Shown: piece by piece, positions 23,932 through 37,623 of the stretch
Layout of the letters: each line of letters opens with the position of its first letter
Position numbering within the stretch: the first letter of the stretch is position 1
NCBI GenBank assembly: GCA_016858145.1
Contig: JAEHOE010000042.1
Location: forward strand, 186,001 to 250,000
DNA from: Edaphochlamys debaryana
Taxonomy: Eukaryota > Chlorophyta > Chlorophyceae > Chlamydomonadales
Reading direction: 5' to 3'
DNA length: 64,000 bases
The notes under the pieces: model-generated
Seen by the model: only the letters and a program-made list of their open reading frames with translations
What the model was told of the DNA's origin: nothing
The model's database searches: none
Position numbers and translations under genes: made by a program

Positions 23932-26900
23932 TCTTGTACCGGAAGAAAGGGCTTTTCTTCGCGCGGACGGTCTTCGTGAGGAGCGAGCTGCGGCGACTGA
24001 GTATAGTGAGTGAGCGTGACTGTGACTCGCTTAGCAAGCTGCGGACCTAAACCCGCACCGCGCCAGCGACCTCATGACGACGTGGACTAAACGCTCACTG
24101 AGCGCGCCATCGGCCGCCTTCTCAAGACAGGCTGACGCTGCGTAGTATCCTCTATTAAAGTAGCCTGCGTCGTTCCGCGCGAGGGAAAGGGGGCCGAAAA
24201 GTACCCGCCCAGCCCGACGTGTCTCCCAGCCCACCCCCTCCCGCCCCGATCTGCCCACGGCGCCTCGCGCCTTTGTTCTCCCTTCAGACCCTGCGCCCCA
24301 CCCCCGTTTGCAAATGCCCGCTCGTGCAATCGGCCCCCTCGCCTGTGTGTTCCTCCCCCCTTACTCTTGGCTGCCCCGCCCCCCAGCCCCGCCTCTCAAC
24401 CCGCGTGGTAAGGCTTGCTTGGCCCTACCCGGCAGGCCTGAACCCCAACCCCGTGCAAGCAAGCCGCGTTGCGGCCTTGCGGGACGTCAAGAGCTTGACA
24501 GGTGACATGCGAGGGCCTTTATGAGAGCGCAGGGGCTGCAGGGGGACGGCTGAGGGCAGCGGCCGTACCGGCTACCAGGGACCGGAGGAGTGTGTGTCAA
24601 GCTGTCGACACGGCCACTCCGAACTCCGGAGGGTGCAGTGGCGGTGGCTGTGCCAGCGGTGTGCTGCATTCACGGCCCTTCCTGACTCCCACCTTACTTG
24701 CAACACGGCGCCAGACGAGACCTTCATGCACTGCTTCCCCGCCTTGTCGGCAAGGATTCCCCCCGCATTGCCACCAGCCGCACCAGGGGGGAGGAGTCAA
24801 GGAGCCAGCCTGCTGCATGGCCTGTGCTGCAGTTGGCGTTGAACTCGTACTGCTGAGCCCCGTGCTCCTGGCTCAGGCCCTGGCCCTGCCTGGCTGGCGA
24901 CATATCTGTGCTGAGTACCTGCATCGCATTTACCGTGTATGTGCTGCACGGGGGCGATTCCCACGCCCCTCACGCCCATGGCCGGCACATGCATCAGCGC
25001 CCATGTACGGAACGCCTCTGATGGGTCTCAAGGAACGGGCCCCTCATGCATGCATTTTACAGATGCCTGCTCGCAACTCTCAACCCGATGCAACTCAATA
25101 CCTCCAAGCAACACTACCTCTCGACAATCCCGTCATGTTCATCATACCAGCATGGAACCGTCTGAGTGCCCTCTCTGTGTCGACCCTGTCCATCCGTCGT
25201 CGGTATGACCCCGGCGGGCCGTGTACAGACCAACCACTGTAGTTTAGCTGATGTGGGCCTCGGAGGTACGCCATACCTAGGGAGGCGGCCAACCAGCATG
25301 GACCCTATCGAATTACGCAATATGGCTAATTACCCAAGTCCCTGCAGACCCGGGCGAAGAAAGACCCGTGGCCTAGACGACTTGATATCGGCAGTGAGCC
25401 GAGGAACTTAGCTCCCTGTAAGCCAGCACACAGCACAGTGAAGTCAAAACTCAGCCCCCTGTATCACGGTGGGGCTGGATGTGTCAGTAGCAGAACGGGG
25501 CTCGTAACGGCCCTCCGTATGGGTAGCATATCCTGTGTACTCATGGATAAGGCCGGGCCGATAGCCACGACCCCTGAACACGCAACGGGGCCGAGCTCAA
25601 GACCCGCGCATGCGCAATGAGGCTGCACTTGTGGAAACCACGCGCTTATCGTATTTAGTACGGGCGGCTTGACGGGGCGAACCAAAGCCGCCGTCGCAAT
25701 AATAGCAAGCCCTATGCAAGCGCTGGGCTAGCACCAAGAGGGACACGACGCTGTGGCCGAATCCTCTGTGTAGCGCAAAACGCTACCGGCGCGCGGGCAT
25801 CACGCTCATAAGCATAGCCAGGACACGTACAAGCGTCCGGGCCCTGAGCGCCCATCAAGCAAGAGCCCGCCACACACATGCTCACACGTGGCTGCTGCCC
25901 TTGAAACGCCAGCTAAAGAGTAAGATGTTATCTCTATCAAGCCTATGCAACTGCAACCGGACCCGTCCCTGCCCTGCCTGAAACCCCGCCGTGGGCGACA
26001 ACAGTACGGGCCTGGCCCGCAGCTCGTATACGGTACCCAACCAACCGCCTATGCCCACGATAAGACCAGGTACACGCATGGCCCCTGCACCCGCACACAC
26101 CTGAAGTTCCGTATGCCCTTATGCTGACACACAGCACCGCACTACCTCATAAGGCACGCACACGCGGTCGATACCCTCACTTCTCCGGGGGAGGGCCAGC
26201 CATGTAAAGCAGTTGACATTCCCTCCAAAAGTACTCCAGCCCTTGCCCGAAGCTCATCTCCAACTCAAGCAGAAACCCGTCGACAACCCGATCGATTTAC
26301 CCGAACGCCCTGTTACAATATACTGGATGCTTCACACGGCCACGGCAGCAACATATCCGCTAGATCTGCAGTGCACAACCCCGGTAGACTTCAGCAGGGT
26401 CTGCGTCACCGCGAAAAAAGCAGGATGGACAGGCCGCATTCTGACTGGGCCTTCCATCCAACGGCAGAAAGAGCTTTGCGAAACTTGGCAGAGCCACCAT
26501 GGGCCCCATACCACACCTACTAAGACCCAAAGTAAGGCAGCCCGAAGAGGACTGCACATAGCGGCAAACTGGTTTGGGGTATCAAAGTTTGCCATCAGCC
26601 CGTCTTGGGGCAAAGAGTGGCCCTCGCCATCCAAAGCCTCAAGGCCGGCAGCCAGGCCGTTCAGCGGATCCGTTGACATCGGGCAACACCGAATACTAAT
26701 GTTTCCTAGGCTCAAGCAACCGTCTGGGCCCGCGCCACAGATTTGTGGCAGTGGCTGGCATGAAGTTCACACGTTCCCAGCACAAGTGTCATCTTAGCAT
26801 CAGCAACTTGAGCCGCCCAGGAACTGGCTCGATCGTAGGTAGGTACTCGAGACACAAGCAGACTTTGCCAAAACAGGAGCCAGGGGCGGCTTTGCCCCTG

Positions 26901-27835
26901 GCATGCCCGCACCACAAGAATGGGGCGCGGATAGCAAAACGCCCACACCCACTTCTGCGTAGGGCAGGAAAACACCAGCCCTCCTCCCGATACCCCAAGC
27001 CCATACCCCAGGCGCGATTAGAGCAACGGCCCAGCCTGCCCTAATCCTCGAGGCCGACTGGAGACGCGGCGCTTAACCTCCTTAGGAAGGCTCCCGATTC
27101 CCGAGGCGAGCCAAGCACGTCTTGGAGCATGGCCCACCGCCGGTACTACTGCAAGACAGTTCTCCACCAATCCCTGTCGGGGGTTTTCCTGTCGGGGGTT
27201 TCCTTGCCGGGCTTTCCTTGCCGGGGTTTCCTGGCGTGGCATGCTCACCACGAGGCGTGACGCCTCGAACGGACAAATAGGAAGTCGGCGAGCGCGTGCC
27301 CCAGCCCTCCACATCGCAACGTGGTGCGTGTAAAGCCTCGCGCCGTGAACAACACGCCCCAGCCGCCAGCACGTAAACCTTTCTTCTCGCCCTTACTTGA
27401 AGCTACTGCACACCCAAAACAAAACCACAAGCCCACAAGAATCCACCATCCACCTTCCAGCTCACATTCAAGTAAGCCCACAATAGCCGCCCACCTGCTC
27501 ACCAATCCGCCCAAGTCCCTCCATTCAGGCTCTCCGCCATTGAAGCTGCGGGGTTTGCTTTCAGTTCTGCGCAGCGCAGCAATCGCTCGCTCCAGCGCGG
27601 GTCAATTCCTAATCCACAGGAAGCTTCACACACCTTGCGCCCATAGCCCCACGGCGCCTCAAGACATATCCCGCAAAGTGCTTTCTTGCTTTCTTGCTTT
27701 GTCCAGGGGCGATGTCCCATCCCAAAGCCTGCTGCGGCGCGCTCCTTGCTTGTTTGCTGTTGGCGCTCTCATCGTTGCCGTACCATCTCATCTCGTTTTT
27801 TTACGCCGTACCAACTCCATTTTGCATGCAGCCAT
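23932..27835. other. Long intergenic region between FNT and guanylate cyclase genes
   Basis: About 3.9 kb holding the FNT upstream region and the cyclase 3' region. Open frames of up to 246 codons (near 24502-25242 and 26213-26797) show no domain, no repeat conservation and no splice-consistent extension, so I do not call genes. A minisatellite sits at 27174-27236. Confidence 0.55.
27174..27236. repeat. 14-bp minisatellite, four units
   Basis: Units of the form ctgtcgggggtttc / cttgccggggtttc repeat about four times head to tail, with small variation (the first has an extra t). Confidence 0.85.
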
Positions 27836-30800
27836 TTACACGACGACGTTACCTGGGGTGGACGCGTTTGCCGCAGCCAGGGCCGCCGCAAGGCGACCGC
27901 TGCCGGGGCCGCGGCCCTGCAGCGTGCCTAGCAGCATCGCAGCCCGCTGCTGCCGGCTGCGGTGGCGGCGGCCGTCGTCCGAGGGACGCGGCTCCCAACG
28001 GAACGTCTCCATGACGCCCTTGCCCTTGACCTCGATGCCGCCCGTGGGCTGCCAGCCCTCGTCGTCCTCCTCGGGGGGCAGCAGGCCGCGCGTGGCGGCG
28101 GAAATGTGGATGGAGCCGGGAAAGCCGGTGGACTCCTGCGGGGGACGAGGGGAGAAGGGACGGGGGAGGGGGGGTCAGGGACGGCAGTCCGCTGGGAAGG
28201 GGATCGGGGCGAGTGGGTGACTTCGGTGACTCCTGAAGGCGGTTGGGCGGGTGGGTGGGCAGATGGGAGCTGGCTTGCAACTAGATAGCTGCCGAGGCAA
28301 CCACCACTCACCATGCGGCTGGCCGTGTTGATGGTGTCACCTGTGGGACGATGACAAGAAGCAGAGCGCAGCATGCGTTAGCAGGGGTGAGAAGGTGCAG
28401 CAGCGAATAGAACAGCCCTGACCCTGCAGCGCTGACACACCCCAGCAGCCTGCCACCATAACCCTGAATGCCAGTACTCCCCCTCTCCACCCTAGTCCCC
28501 GCCCTAGCCTCGGCCCGAGTAGCTCGAGCCCTGTCTCAGACACTACACACACCGCCCTCACCAGTCTCCCCAACCCCGCCCGCCAAGGCCTCACCGAAGA
28601 GGCAGAATCGGGGCATCTTGAGCCCCACAACGCCGCTGGTGGCCGAGCCGCTGTGGATGCCCACGCGGACCTACAACAGGGACGCGGTACGGAGCGACTG
28701 AGAAGGCAGGCGCATTGGTGCATCCTCCCCTGCGACCGTCTGCCCACCCACCGTGGCAAGCATTGGCCTCGCCCTACGACTTGAGACGCTGCTCAGTCTG
28801 CACCCTAGCGCCCCTCCTGTTCCCTCGTGTACCCGTACTACGGAGTAGTGAGTACTGGCCCACCCCTGCCACGCGTTGCCCACCTGGGTCGGCTCGCCCG
28901 TGTTTGGCAGCGGCACCTTGGCAGCCTCCGCAAGCATTGCCTGCGGGCGCCAACAGGGGGCCAGACAATCAGCGCGAGGCCCGCAAGAGACCCCTGCTAG
29001 AGATGCCGACGCAAGGTGCGGTAGCACGGCTTACCCGCGCAAAGGCCACCACGCGCAGCGCGTGCAGCGGGTCTGTGTCCCCCTCGCCCCGCACGCTGCG
29101 GCCGTAGCCCAGCGGCCCCCCGGTGCGGTCCGACGCCATGAGGCCGCCGGCCACCATGTAGCAGTCTGGGGTCAGGCGGAGGAAAGGAAGAGGGTTGCAT
29201 AATTCAATACGTGTGTATTTTAGGGTGCGGGCGCGGACCTAGCGCTAGAAAGGGTCCCGGGTGCTGGCCTCAGTACCGAGCTGAAATGACATGTGCGCTG
29301 CCTCAGCGCCCAGCTGGCCGATAACCGATCCACATGAAGCCCTCCGAAGCCCAGCCCACCTCCGATGGTCTCGACCTTGTACACGCCATAGATGTCGGTG
29401 AGGCTGCAGAGCGGGAAGGGGGAGGGGTTGGGGGGTTACGACAGCAATGCGCCAGCGCCGATGGGCTCCGGGCCATGGCCCGCTGGCGCACTGGAGACGC
29501 GGAGCCAGTGCGTAGCATGCACAGCACAGCACGGTGCAGCATGGCACGGTGCGCGCAGCATGCGCGCGACTGACGATTGCAGTACCCCGGCGCCGGCCCT
29601 ACCCGTCGAAGCGCGTGTAGAGGGAGTTGAGGAAGGTCATGACCACAGCCGCGGGCACCTCCTTGGACATCTGCGTGAAACCCTTGATGTCTGGGGGGGG
29701 AGGGGCGTGGGAGGGGGAAAGGGTCAGCGAGTGCGCGGACGGATGTCGAGAAGGCGCATGCAGCCCATGCTGTCTGAAGCTTAGCCACTGGACCTCATGC
29801 AAAGGCGCCGTGTTGTGCTGTGCTAGGCCGCGATGTGCTGTGATACGCCTGGCATGCGGAGCTCACCCGCAGAGAGCACCGTGGGGGACAGGGGCAGTTA
29901 TCAACGAACACCATCAACTCTGGACCGGGGATTGGTGGACTGGGCTGCAGAGACTGGAGACTGTTGCTCACCCGCGAAGAGAACAGAAACGCTGTTGTGG
30001 TGCGTGGCCAGGACCGCCGGGTCCTGAGGGCAAGGGAAGGGTGGGCAGGGAGGTTGGGCATGCCGCAAGAGTCCTCGAGCCACAGTGGGCCCCTCATACA
30101 AATAGCTTGCCTCAGCTATGCTTGACCTTCCTCTTGCTGATCAGCCGCCTGGCCAAATTTCTCCTGCCCGCCCGCTCGCCCGCCCTCACCGCGATGTGGC
30201 GCAGCAGCCCCAGGCCCCCCTCCAGGGCGTTCTGCCGCTCCTCCGCCGCCTTCGCCCGCCGCGCCGCCGTCATGTGGCGCAGCACGTGGCTGGGGAAGAT
30301 GTCCGACAGCAGCCTGGGGGAGGGAGGGAAGAGAGGCAGGGTGAGAGGGCTTAGGGCAGCCGCTTAGGAACTAGATGTGCAAGGGGATCCTTTTGTGAGG
30401 GATTCTGGGGCGCTGAGTGTGAGCAGCGTTATGGTACCCAGAACGCAAGAAGCAAGGGTTTCCAAGGGAATCAGCGGGGCCCTAGTGCGAGCGCCTGCGT
30501 CCTGCTCACCGGTGCTCCGCCTCGAGCGCCTCCACGAGGGCCGCCTCAGCACGGACCTAAAGTGGCAGGTGGGCGAGGTGTCAGGTCACATGAGTTGGGT
30601 CTGGGCTGCTTGGGCTACTAATCTCAGGCCGGCCCCCTCCCGCTTGCCGCGCAGTCCCACGCCTGCTCGTCCGCCGTGCATCCCCCTATCTGTCCCCTGC
30701 CGCCTACCTTGCTGGTCACGTCCGTCTGCACCACCAGGATGAGCGGCTCCGAGCTGAGTGGGTCGGCGCATGGGCGCACCGACACCTCGTGCCAGCGCGT

Positions 30801-33800
30801 GCCGCCGGGGGCCGGCCCGACCACGACCTCGCCCTGCTCCTTGCCGCCTAGGGACGGCCAGGGCCCAGCGGACAGGTCCTGCTTCATCAGGCCTTGGGAC
30901 AGGCCTGGAGCCTGGATCTGGGCCTGGACCTGCGCGGATTCCGGGCCCTGGGCGGCCTCGAGGCCGATCGGGAGGCTCGGCGAGAGGCGGGTCGGCGCGG
31001 ACCATGCATCGGGCTCGCCGAGCGTATCGGCGCGGTGGACGGGCGACACGGGCCAGAGGGGCGCGGGCCCAGTTTGGCCCAGCCAGGCCGGCGAGGGGCC
31101 CGTGCCCAGCAGGCTGCTGCGGTCCGTGGTGGAGGGCGCGGGCTGCAGCGTGGTGGCCATGGTCGTGAGCGCGGTCTCAGCCGGGACGCTGACGCCTCGG
31201 CTGAACGGGTTCCAGCTGACCTTGCTCGAGGTGCGTTCCGTGATGGTCCCCGAGCGGCCCTGGGTCGTCGCGTCGCCGGGGGACAAGGGCGAGGTCGGCT
31301 CGGCCCACTCAATCTGCGGGCCCGTCGCGGAGCGGCCGACCACGGGCGGCGCCGCGGCGCGGCTTGCGCCGCGGCCCCGGCCAGCCACGCTGTCGCGCTG
31401 CTCGCCCGAGGTCGCGAGCATGCGAAGCAAGGCCTTGAGCCGCTGGCGGTGGGACGAGGCGTCGTCCTCGGGCAGCAGGGGCTGGGTGGGCTGGCTGCGG
31501 CGGGAGAAGGGGGACGCGTTGGAGCGCTGGCGGGGGCTGCGGCGGGGCGAGGGGGCGACGGAGGTCGGCTGCACCGGCTGGCTGAAGCGCGCGAAGGGTG
31601 AGGACGGTGGCGGATCGGAGAGTGTTGGGTTCAGGGGCTGGGGGGGAGGCATTGCCGAGGCCAGGATGAGACGCGGGCCAGACGACTGGGCGCGTGAGCC
31701 AGTTGCCGGCGCCGGCAGGGCCCAGGAGGTTTCACCAGACTCGGTGGATGTGACCCGGCGCGCCGAGGCATTGGATGTGGCGGCAGGTGTGGGGCCCTCC
31801 CCGGTGCTGCCGCCTGCCCGGCGCCGGATCTGGGAGATGAGCGCCCCAAATGTGCTGGCCCGCACCAGGCTGCTGTGGCCGCTACCGCCACTGATTGGGT
31901 TTGCAAGCTGCAATTGCAGGGACAGCATAGGAGACTCACGGTCAGATGGGGCCACCATTCAGGGCATCAGACTCACATTGTGCTCCCACGTGCATGCAAG
32001 CGGGGTCACTCATGGCTAGCGGTCATGCACAGGGCAAGGCTTTGGCAGCAGTCCAGCCCACCTTGGCCAGCCCAAAGCTCAGCTCTCCGCCTCCGTCCGT
32101 GCTCGTGACCGCACCGGCCACACCAGTGCTGCTGGCAGCGGCAGTGGCGCTGCTGCTGTGGCCACCACGCGATGACGACCGGTGCTGCGACTGTGACGAC
32201 GACATGAGGATGGAGGAGCTCTGCTCGGCCGACACGCGCCCGGCGAGAAGGTGTGCTGCTGGTGTCGGTCCCGGGACTCCGGTGAGCCCCTGCACAGGGG
32301 ATGTGCCGGCCGGAGCTATAGCGGCTGTGGCTGGTGGTGGTGGCACGCTGGACGCGATCTGCATTGCACGGTCGAGGCCCTGCCCCAATGCGCCGCCACC
32401 AGACATGCCGCTGCCAGTGTCAGCGGGGGACAGGACCGCGAGCGCAGCCATGGCCTGGAGCGAGGGCGGTAGCTGCGAGGGCGCGTCCTGGGAGGTGGGC
32501 CCTGCGTCGGGTGCAGTGCCAAACAGCGAGCTGTCCCGGGTGCCCACCATGGCTGTGCCCGCGCCGCTCAGCCTCGGCAGTGGGAGGCTGCCCGCGGCGC
32601 CCGTGCCCGCGGAGTACACACTCCCATCCGTCGAGATGGCGCGGATGCGCTGCGACATGGCACGCACGCCCTCGACATTCTCTCCAACTCCAGTGTCCCC
32701 AGCAACGCCGCCAGTGCCGCCGTCAATGATGCTGCTGGTGGGCGTTGTGCTGGAGGGCGCGGTCCAAAGCATGTCCACGGACGTCTGCCGCCGGCGTGCG
32801 GTGCTGCCCGCAGGGCTGCCAATGCGGCCCATTGCGCCGCCGGAGCTGCTCCCCTTGGAGCTCCCCGCCGCACCCTGGGCCGCCACTCGAACGATCGACT
32901 CGCTCCCCTTGGGCTGAGTCACGGGCTCCTCGGAGGAGGTGGCGTCGAGGGCCGTAGTTGGGGACTGGAGTCCCAGCGAGCGCACAGGCGAGGCGCGGGT
33001 GTGTGTTGACGCGCGGGGTGACAGTGTGGATGCCTGCGGCAGCGCGAGCAGCTCCAGGGAGAAGGCGTTGTTGGTGTGGCCAGCGGACGGGTGGTCCAGC
33101 GAGTTGTTGTTGCTGGTGCCTGTGGGGGGTCATGGCATGGGGGGCGAGGCGGACAAGCCACATTAGCTCCTCGGCAGCATGGCAGGACAATGGCAGCAAA
33201 ACACCCATGCTGCAACACTTGGGGCATGCAGTACCAACTCCAGCGCCCACGCCCATACCCAAACCCCAACAAGGGCAGAGCACCACAAAATCAACCTGAC
33301 ACGGTATGCTCACCAAGCAGCCCTCCAAAGTGGCCGACCACGCCAGAGTTCTCTCCGGTGGACTCGATGGTCTCTCCGTGCAGCCCTACCATCCCTACCC
33401 CAGGGCCCAGGCCCTCGGGCGGAGTGTGCCATCCCGTGTACGGCACAATGTGTGGGCCGGCACCGCGGTCGATGGCCTCACGGGGCGGCAGCAGGTTGCT
33501 CCCAAAGCCGCCCTCGTCGCAGCTGCCATGCGTGTCAACAGGTGCGGCGATGTTAACCTCGCCCTCAGACGGCAGCGTGGGCAGTGCTGGCCCGCGGAGC
33601 ATGCGCAGGCTCGTGCGCCGGTTGCGGCTCCCACTGGCACCCGCCGTGGGCATGGGCGGGGGAGACAGGCCACGACCCACGCTGAGCTCTGGCGTGTAGC
33701 GGGGGGACGATGTCGTGGCCGAGCGGGAGTGGCCCAGGTCGTGCTCCGCCCTGGTGCCCGTCTCTGAGTCGTGTGTGCTGTGTGCTGAGGGGAACCCTAG

Positions 33801-36800
33801 CCGCGAGCGCTGCCGGATGGGACGTGTCATGCTGCCACTGGAGCCCAGCCGGGGCGTCACAGCCGCGGCACTGCGGGCGCAATCCCGCGATGTAGCGGCT
33901 GCACCCTGCGCTGTGCCAGCCGCCATCCACGACGCTGCGGCGGCAGAGCCAGGCGGGGGAGAACTGGGCACAGCCCCAGCTGGGGGCACCCGTGTGGGCA
34001 GCGATGCACGCTCCGATGCTCTGGCCTCAGGGGAGCCAGGCTGGGTCTGAGCCTCCACGGCCTCAGCAGTCCGCGAGCTTGACGCAACGGAGGGAGACTC
34101 CAGGACGGGCTGCATGTGGTGATGCGGTGACAAGGGCATGACCACATGTGACGCATTGTGGCCAGGCCCGCCTCCTCGGACGCTCGCACGGAGCTGCCTC
34201 AGCAGTGCAGCACGCTGCTGCTGGGCCGAGACGGCCTTGATGCGCCCGCGGCCCCGCGGTGGAGTCAGCCGAACTACGTGCGCGTTCCTGCGGCCACCGC
34301 TGCCTCCCGCACCCGCCGCCGTGGAAGTAGCGCCTTGGAAGGCCGCGGGGCTGGAGCCGCTGGCGACGCGGAGCGTGTTCCAGTCGAGGCCCACGCTGGT
34401 CCCTGCCGCCGCCTCCGACACGGAGTGGTGTGGGCCCGAGTTGAGGTCGAGCGCGGCCGAGCTGCCGGGCCTCAACCCGGCGGGGTCGGCGGCGTTGCCG
34501 GCCGTGGTGTGCAGTGGCGTGTCGAGTGAGACGCCCAGGCGCTGCGGCATGCGGACCATGCCCGTCCACTCCCTGCCCTGCCGCACGGTCTCCATGGCCT
34601 CGGCCAGCCTCGCCGGGTCGCACGCGAACAGGCTCTGCAGCGGTGTCGCTGTATGAGGGACGGTCTGCGAGCCCGGGGGCGAGGTCCGGCCCGTCGAGCC
34701 GGGCCCCACGTTGAGGATGTCAGTCGTGTTGCTGCCGCGCGGCGCCCTGCTGGCCACGTCCTCCGATGGTGCGCTGCCCACGCCGGCCGCTCCAACGCCC
34801 GGGACGGGGGTGCTTGCGGGCTGCACCTGCGCCGACGATGTGGCCACATCGACGCTGGAGTGCAGGTCCGGCCAGAACTCCGTGCTCGCCATGATCGCGA
34901 AGTTCCCCGAGCGCCGGACATTGAAGCGGGGCGTGCCAGCGGGGGTGGCACGGCCCACGTCAAGCCGCGGCCTGGCGGCGCCCATGCCCCCCGGCATGCC
35001 CGTGGACGGCAGCCCCGACGCGCGTGACTCCACGAACGCAAGCATTCGGTCGGCTCTGGAGGATGAGTTACCCACGAAGCCCACCACAGTAGTCCGCGTC
35101 GAGGCTGCACCCGGGGTGTGCGCGCCAGTCGTGTCGACCGAGGGCTCCGGCCGGCTGCCGCCGGGCACCGTGTTGCTCGTGTCACGGCCCGTGTCGGTGG
35201 CCGTGACACGCTCGGGGGTGTGTGTGGGTGTGGTGGCGGGGGTGGCGAGGCCCACGAGGTAGCCCATGAAGGCAATGGACGCCCGGTTCTGGTGCAGCAC
35301 ACGCCTGCAGGGGGGAAGGGCAGGAGGGGGCAGAACGTGTCAGCCAGAAGCCGGGGCGGTGCTGCTTCAGCCTTGAGCACAATGGAGTGGAGCGGAGGAG
35401 CAGGGGGGCTGTGAGTGGGGCAGTACGAGTTGACCGTCAGTGACTGGTCGAGGGGCCAAGGACAAGGCACGGACTTGGCTGCCCTGCCAGTTTGGAAGGC
35501 TCCCACGGGGTGAACAGCTCCAGGCTTCGCCAACACAACCCCACCCCGGCAAGCATGAGGCCCGGGCGGCTATCCAGCTCACCCGGCAGTGTCAAAGATT
35601 GTGACTGCCGAGGGGATGGAGGAGAGGCACAGGTAGTCCCGCTGCAGCCGCGCTGCCAGCTCCTGGTAGGGTCAAGAAGAGCGGCACATACTGTTATGTG
35701 GCGTGTTGGGGAGAAGCAGGATAGCGGGCCGGGCAAAGGGCTGAGCTTGCATCCCTTCCCCATCCGTAGCCCGCCCCTCACCTTGCCCTCGTACGGCATG
35801 TCCAGCTCCAGCACCAGAGCCGGCAGCACACCGCCCGCCCGTACGGCACTGGCATCACCACGGAGCACGTCTGACGTGCCAAACATCGATGCGCAGCGGT
35901 ACGCAAAGGGCGAAACCTGGGGGCCATGTCACCGGGCATGCACATACCGGGTCGGCAGGGGTTACCCTGCCACTACAACCCCGCGTTGGGTAGCGTATGA
36001 CCCTGTGGCCCCCTCACACGTCTCCCCTCAATCCCGAGCAGTGCCCCGCTCAGGGCTTATGCTCCCTCGCTTTGACCTTCCACTGGTGGGTCTGTACGGC
36101 AGTGCCGGCCCCTCACCCGCATGCTGAGGAAGTACCGCTCCCGGCCGAAGTCCCCCGGCACGAAGTGGCTGACGCTGCTCATCACTCCGCACAGCAGCCT
36201 CCTGCGGGGGTCGGGCGAGGGACACGAGCGAGGACAACCAGAAGGGCTCAAGTGAGTCAAAGGACGCGCACAAGGCTTTGGACAAGTGGGGAATGGCTAC
36301 AACAGGGCCCGGCAAGTAACCGGGAGAGCGGAGCAGTGCAGTGCTAAGGGGGGCGCGCGTGAGTCACAGGACAAGCAAGTTGGGGACGAAACGAGGCCCA
36401 GACCGGAGAGGCAGAGGGGCAGGACAGAAGCGCTTTGGTCCTGGGGCCCACGGTACGAGGCTTCCTCACAGGATGAGGTCGTGGAAGAGCGTGCGGAGGG
36501 CGGGGTCCCGGTCCAGCGCGGTTGCCAGAAACCGCAGGATGTCCTGTCCAGGAAAGGGAGGGGTGGCAGTGCACGCTGGTCATCAGCCAGCCCCTCAGAG
36601 CCAGGGGCTAAGACGAGCTGCATGTGGTGACCCGTTTTAATCAGTGGGCCTGGATACTGTTCGTACTGCGTGCGTGCCGATCAGGGAGCTAGAGACAGGG
36701 CGCGAGTTGTAGATGTGCGCACCTGCTCCCCTGCCAAACTGAGCATTTTAGCTGCGGCGGCGTTAGTCATTACGCATCCCACGACGATTGCCCCGTCCTC

Positions 36801-37623
36801 GGCGTTGAAGACCAGCTGCAGACAGTTGGCATCCGGGCGCTCCAGAGTCACTTGCGAGACGGGGCGGGCGTCTGGACTGGGCCGAGAGCTGGGGAAGCCG
36901 GTGGAGTGGGTGTCTGCGGGAGGGAGGCGAACGAAGCAGGTCGGCACACGGTTTCGGATGCTGCAAGGCCCCAGCCTGCACCAAGTGCCGTTGCTGCCCG
37001 CTGCCCCTCTCTCACGACCCTGCCTCGCCCATGGTCGCTGCCCAACTTGGTGGCCCCCGCGAGGAAGGGGTAAAAGCGTGCGCGCCTCTTGAACGTGACT
37101 CACTCAGGGTGTTGAGCAGGCCGTCGGCGGGCTCAGCGGCGCGCTGGTCCACGCGCAGGACGCAGAGCACAGCGACGGGCTCCTTGAGGTTGCTGAGAGC
37201 ATTAGAGAGAGCCGCATAATCCAGCACAGGCAAAGAGCCTGCGGGCGGCAAACAGCGCAGGGGATGGGATGGGTTCAAGGTCGGGTATGCAGGACACCGC
37301 CCGACTGCGCCTGCGCAGTCTGATCTTACCCGCTCCTCCAACCTGAAGCAAGTCGGGAACAGCGCAGTGGCTGGCCCGACGGCTCGTGGGCTCGGATGCT
37401 GCTTGACGCAGTCCGCCCTCTGAGGCGGCCGCAGGTCCATCTATAGTGGCTGCTATCCTGGACTTGTTGCGGTCTGAGGGAACGTAAAAACCGGCTTAGC
37501 TTAGCAGCAAAGCCACAATCGGGCGCCGCGCGCTTTGACCGAGCCGTGCCGGCACCAACCTGCAGCAAGCTCCTGGCCATTTGCTCGATCCACATCTGCA
37601 GTCGAGGAGGCTGCACAGCCCAT
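27836..37623 (-). CDS. Acylated PAS-domain guanylate cyclase (~2020 residues)
   Basis: Class III nucleotide cyclases make cGMP or cAMP. Twenty-one minus-strand exons were inferred, all in phase: 37623-37560, 37473-37330, 37238-37104, 36871-36723, 36543-36470, 36201-36117, 35916-35782, 35662-35583, 35304-33314, 33119-32062, 31907-30708, 30556-30510, 30313-30190, 30023-29972, 29690-29603, 29403-29360, 29165-29035, 28940-28884, 28670-28595, 28340-28312, 28135-27836. The N-terminus MGCAASST fits N-myristoylation at Gly2 plus palmitoylation at Cys3. A PAS domain starts at [20 protein letters not shown] (~residue 280). It continues at [19 protein letters not shown] (~510) and finishes at [20 protein letters not shown] (~1675); disordered Ser/Pro/Ala-rich insertions lie between. 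The catalytic domain has metal Asp residues in LFADIKGFT and IGDCYMV, guanine-type Glu in VYKVETIGD and Cys in [17 protein letters not shown], with transition-state Asn/Arg in [17 protein letters not shown] closes the domain. No membrane helix is evident, so attachment is probably by acylation. Confidence 0.93.

Noticed and set aside
24502..25242. Plus-strand open frame of 246 codons between FNT and cyclase genes
   Set aside because: Mixed composition without domain, repeat or splice-site logic; overlaps other equally long frames.
26213..26797. Plus-strand open frame of 194 codons
   Set aside because: No recognisable family and no flanking exon signals; the length is expected by chance in this GC-rich DNA.
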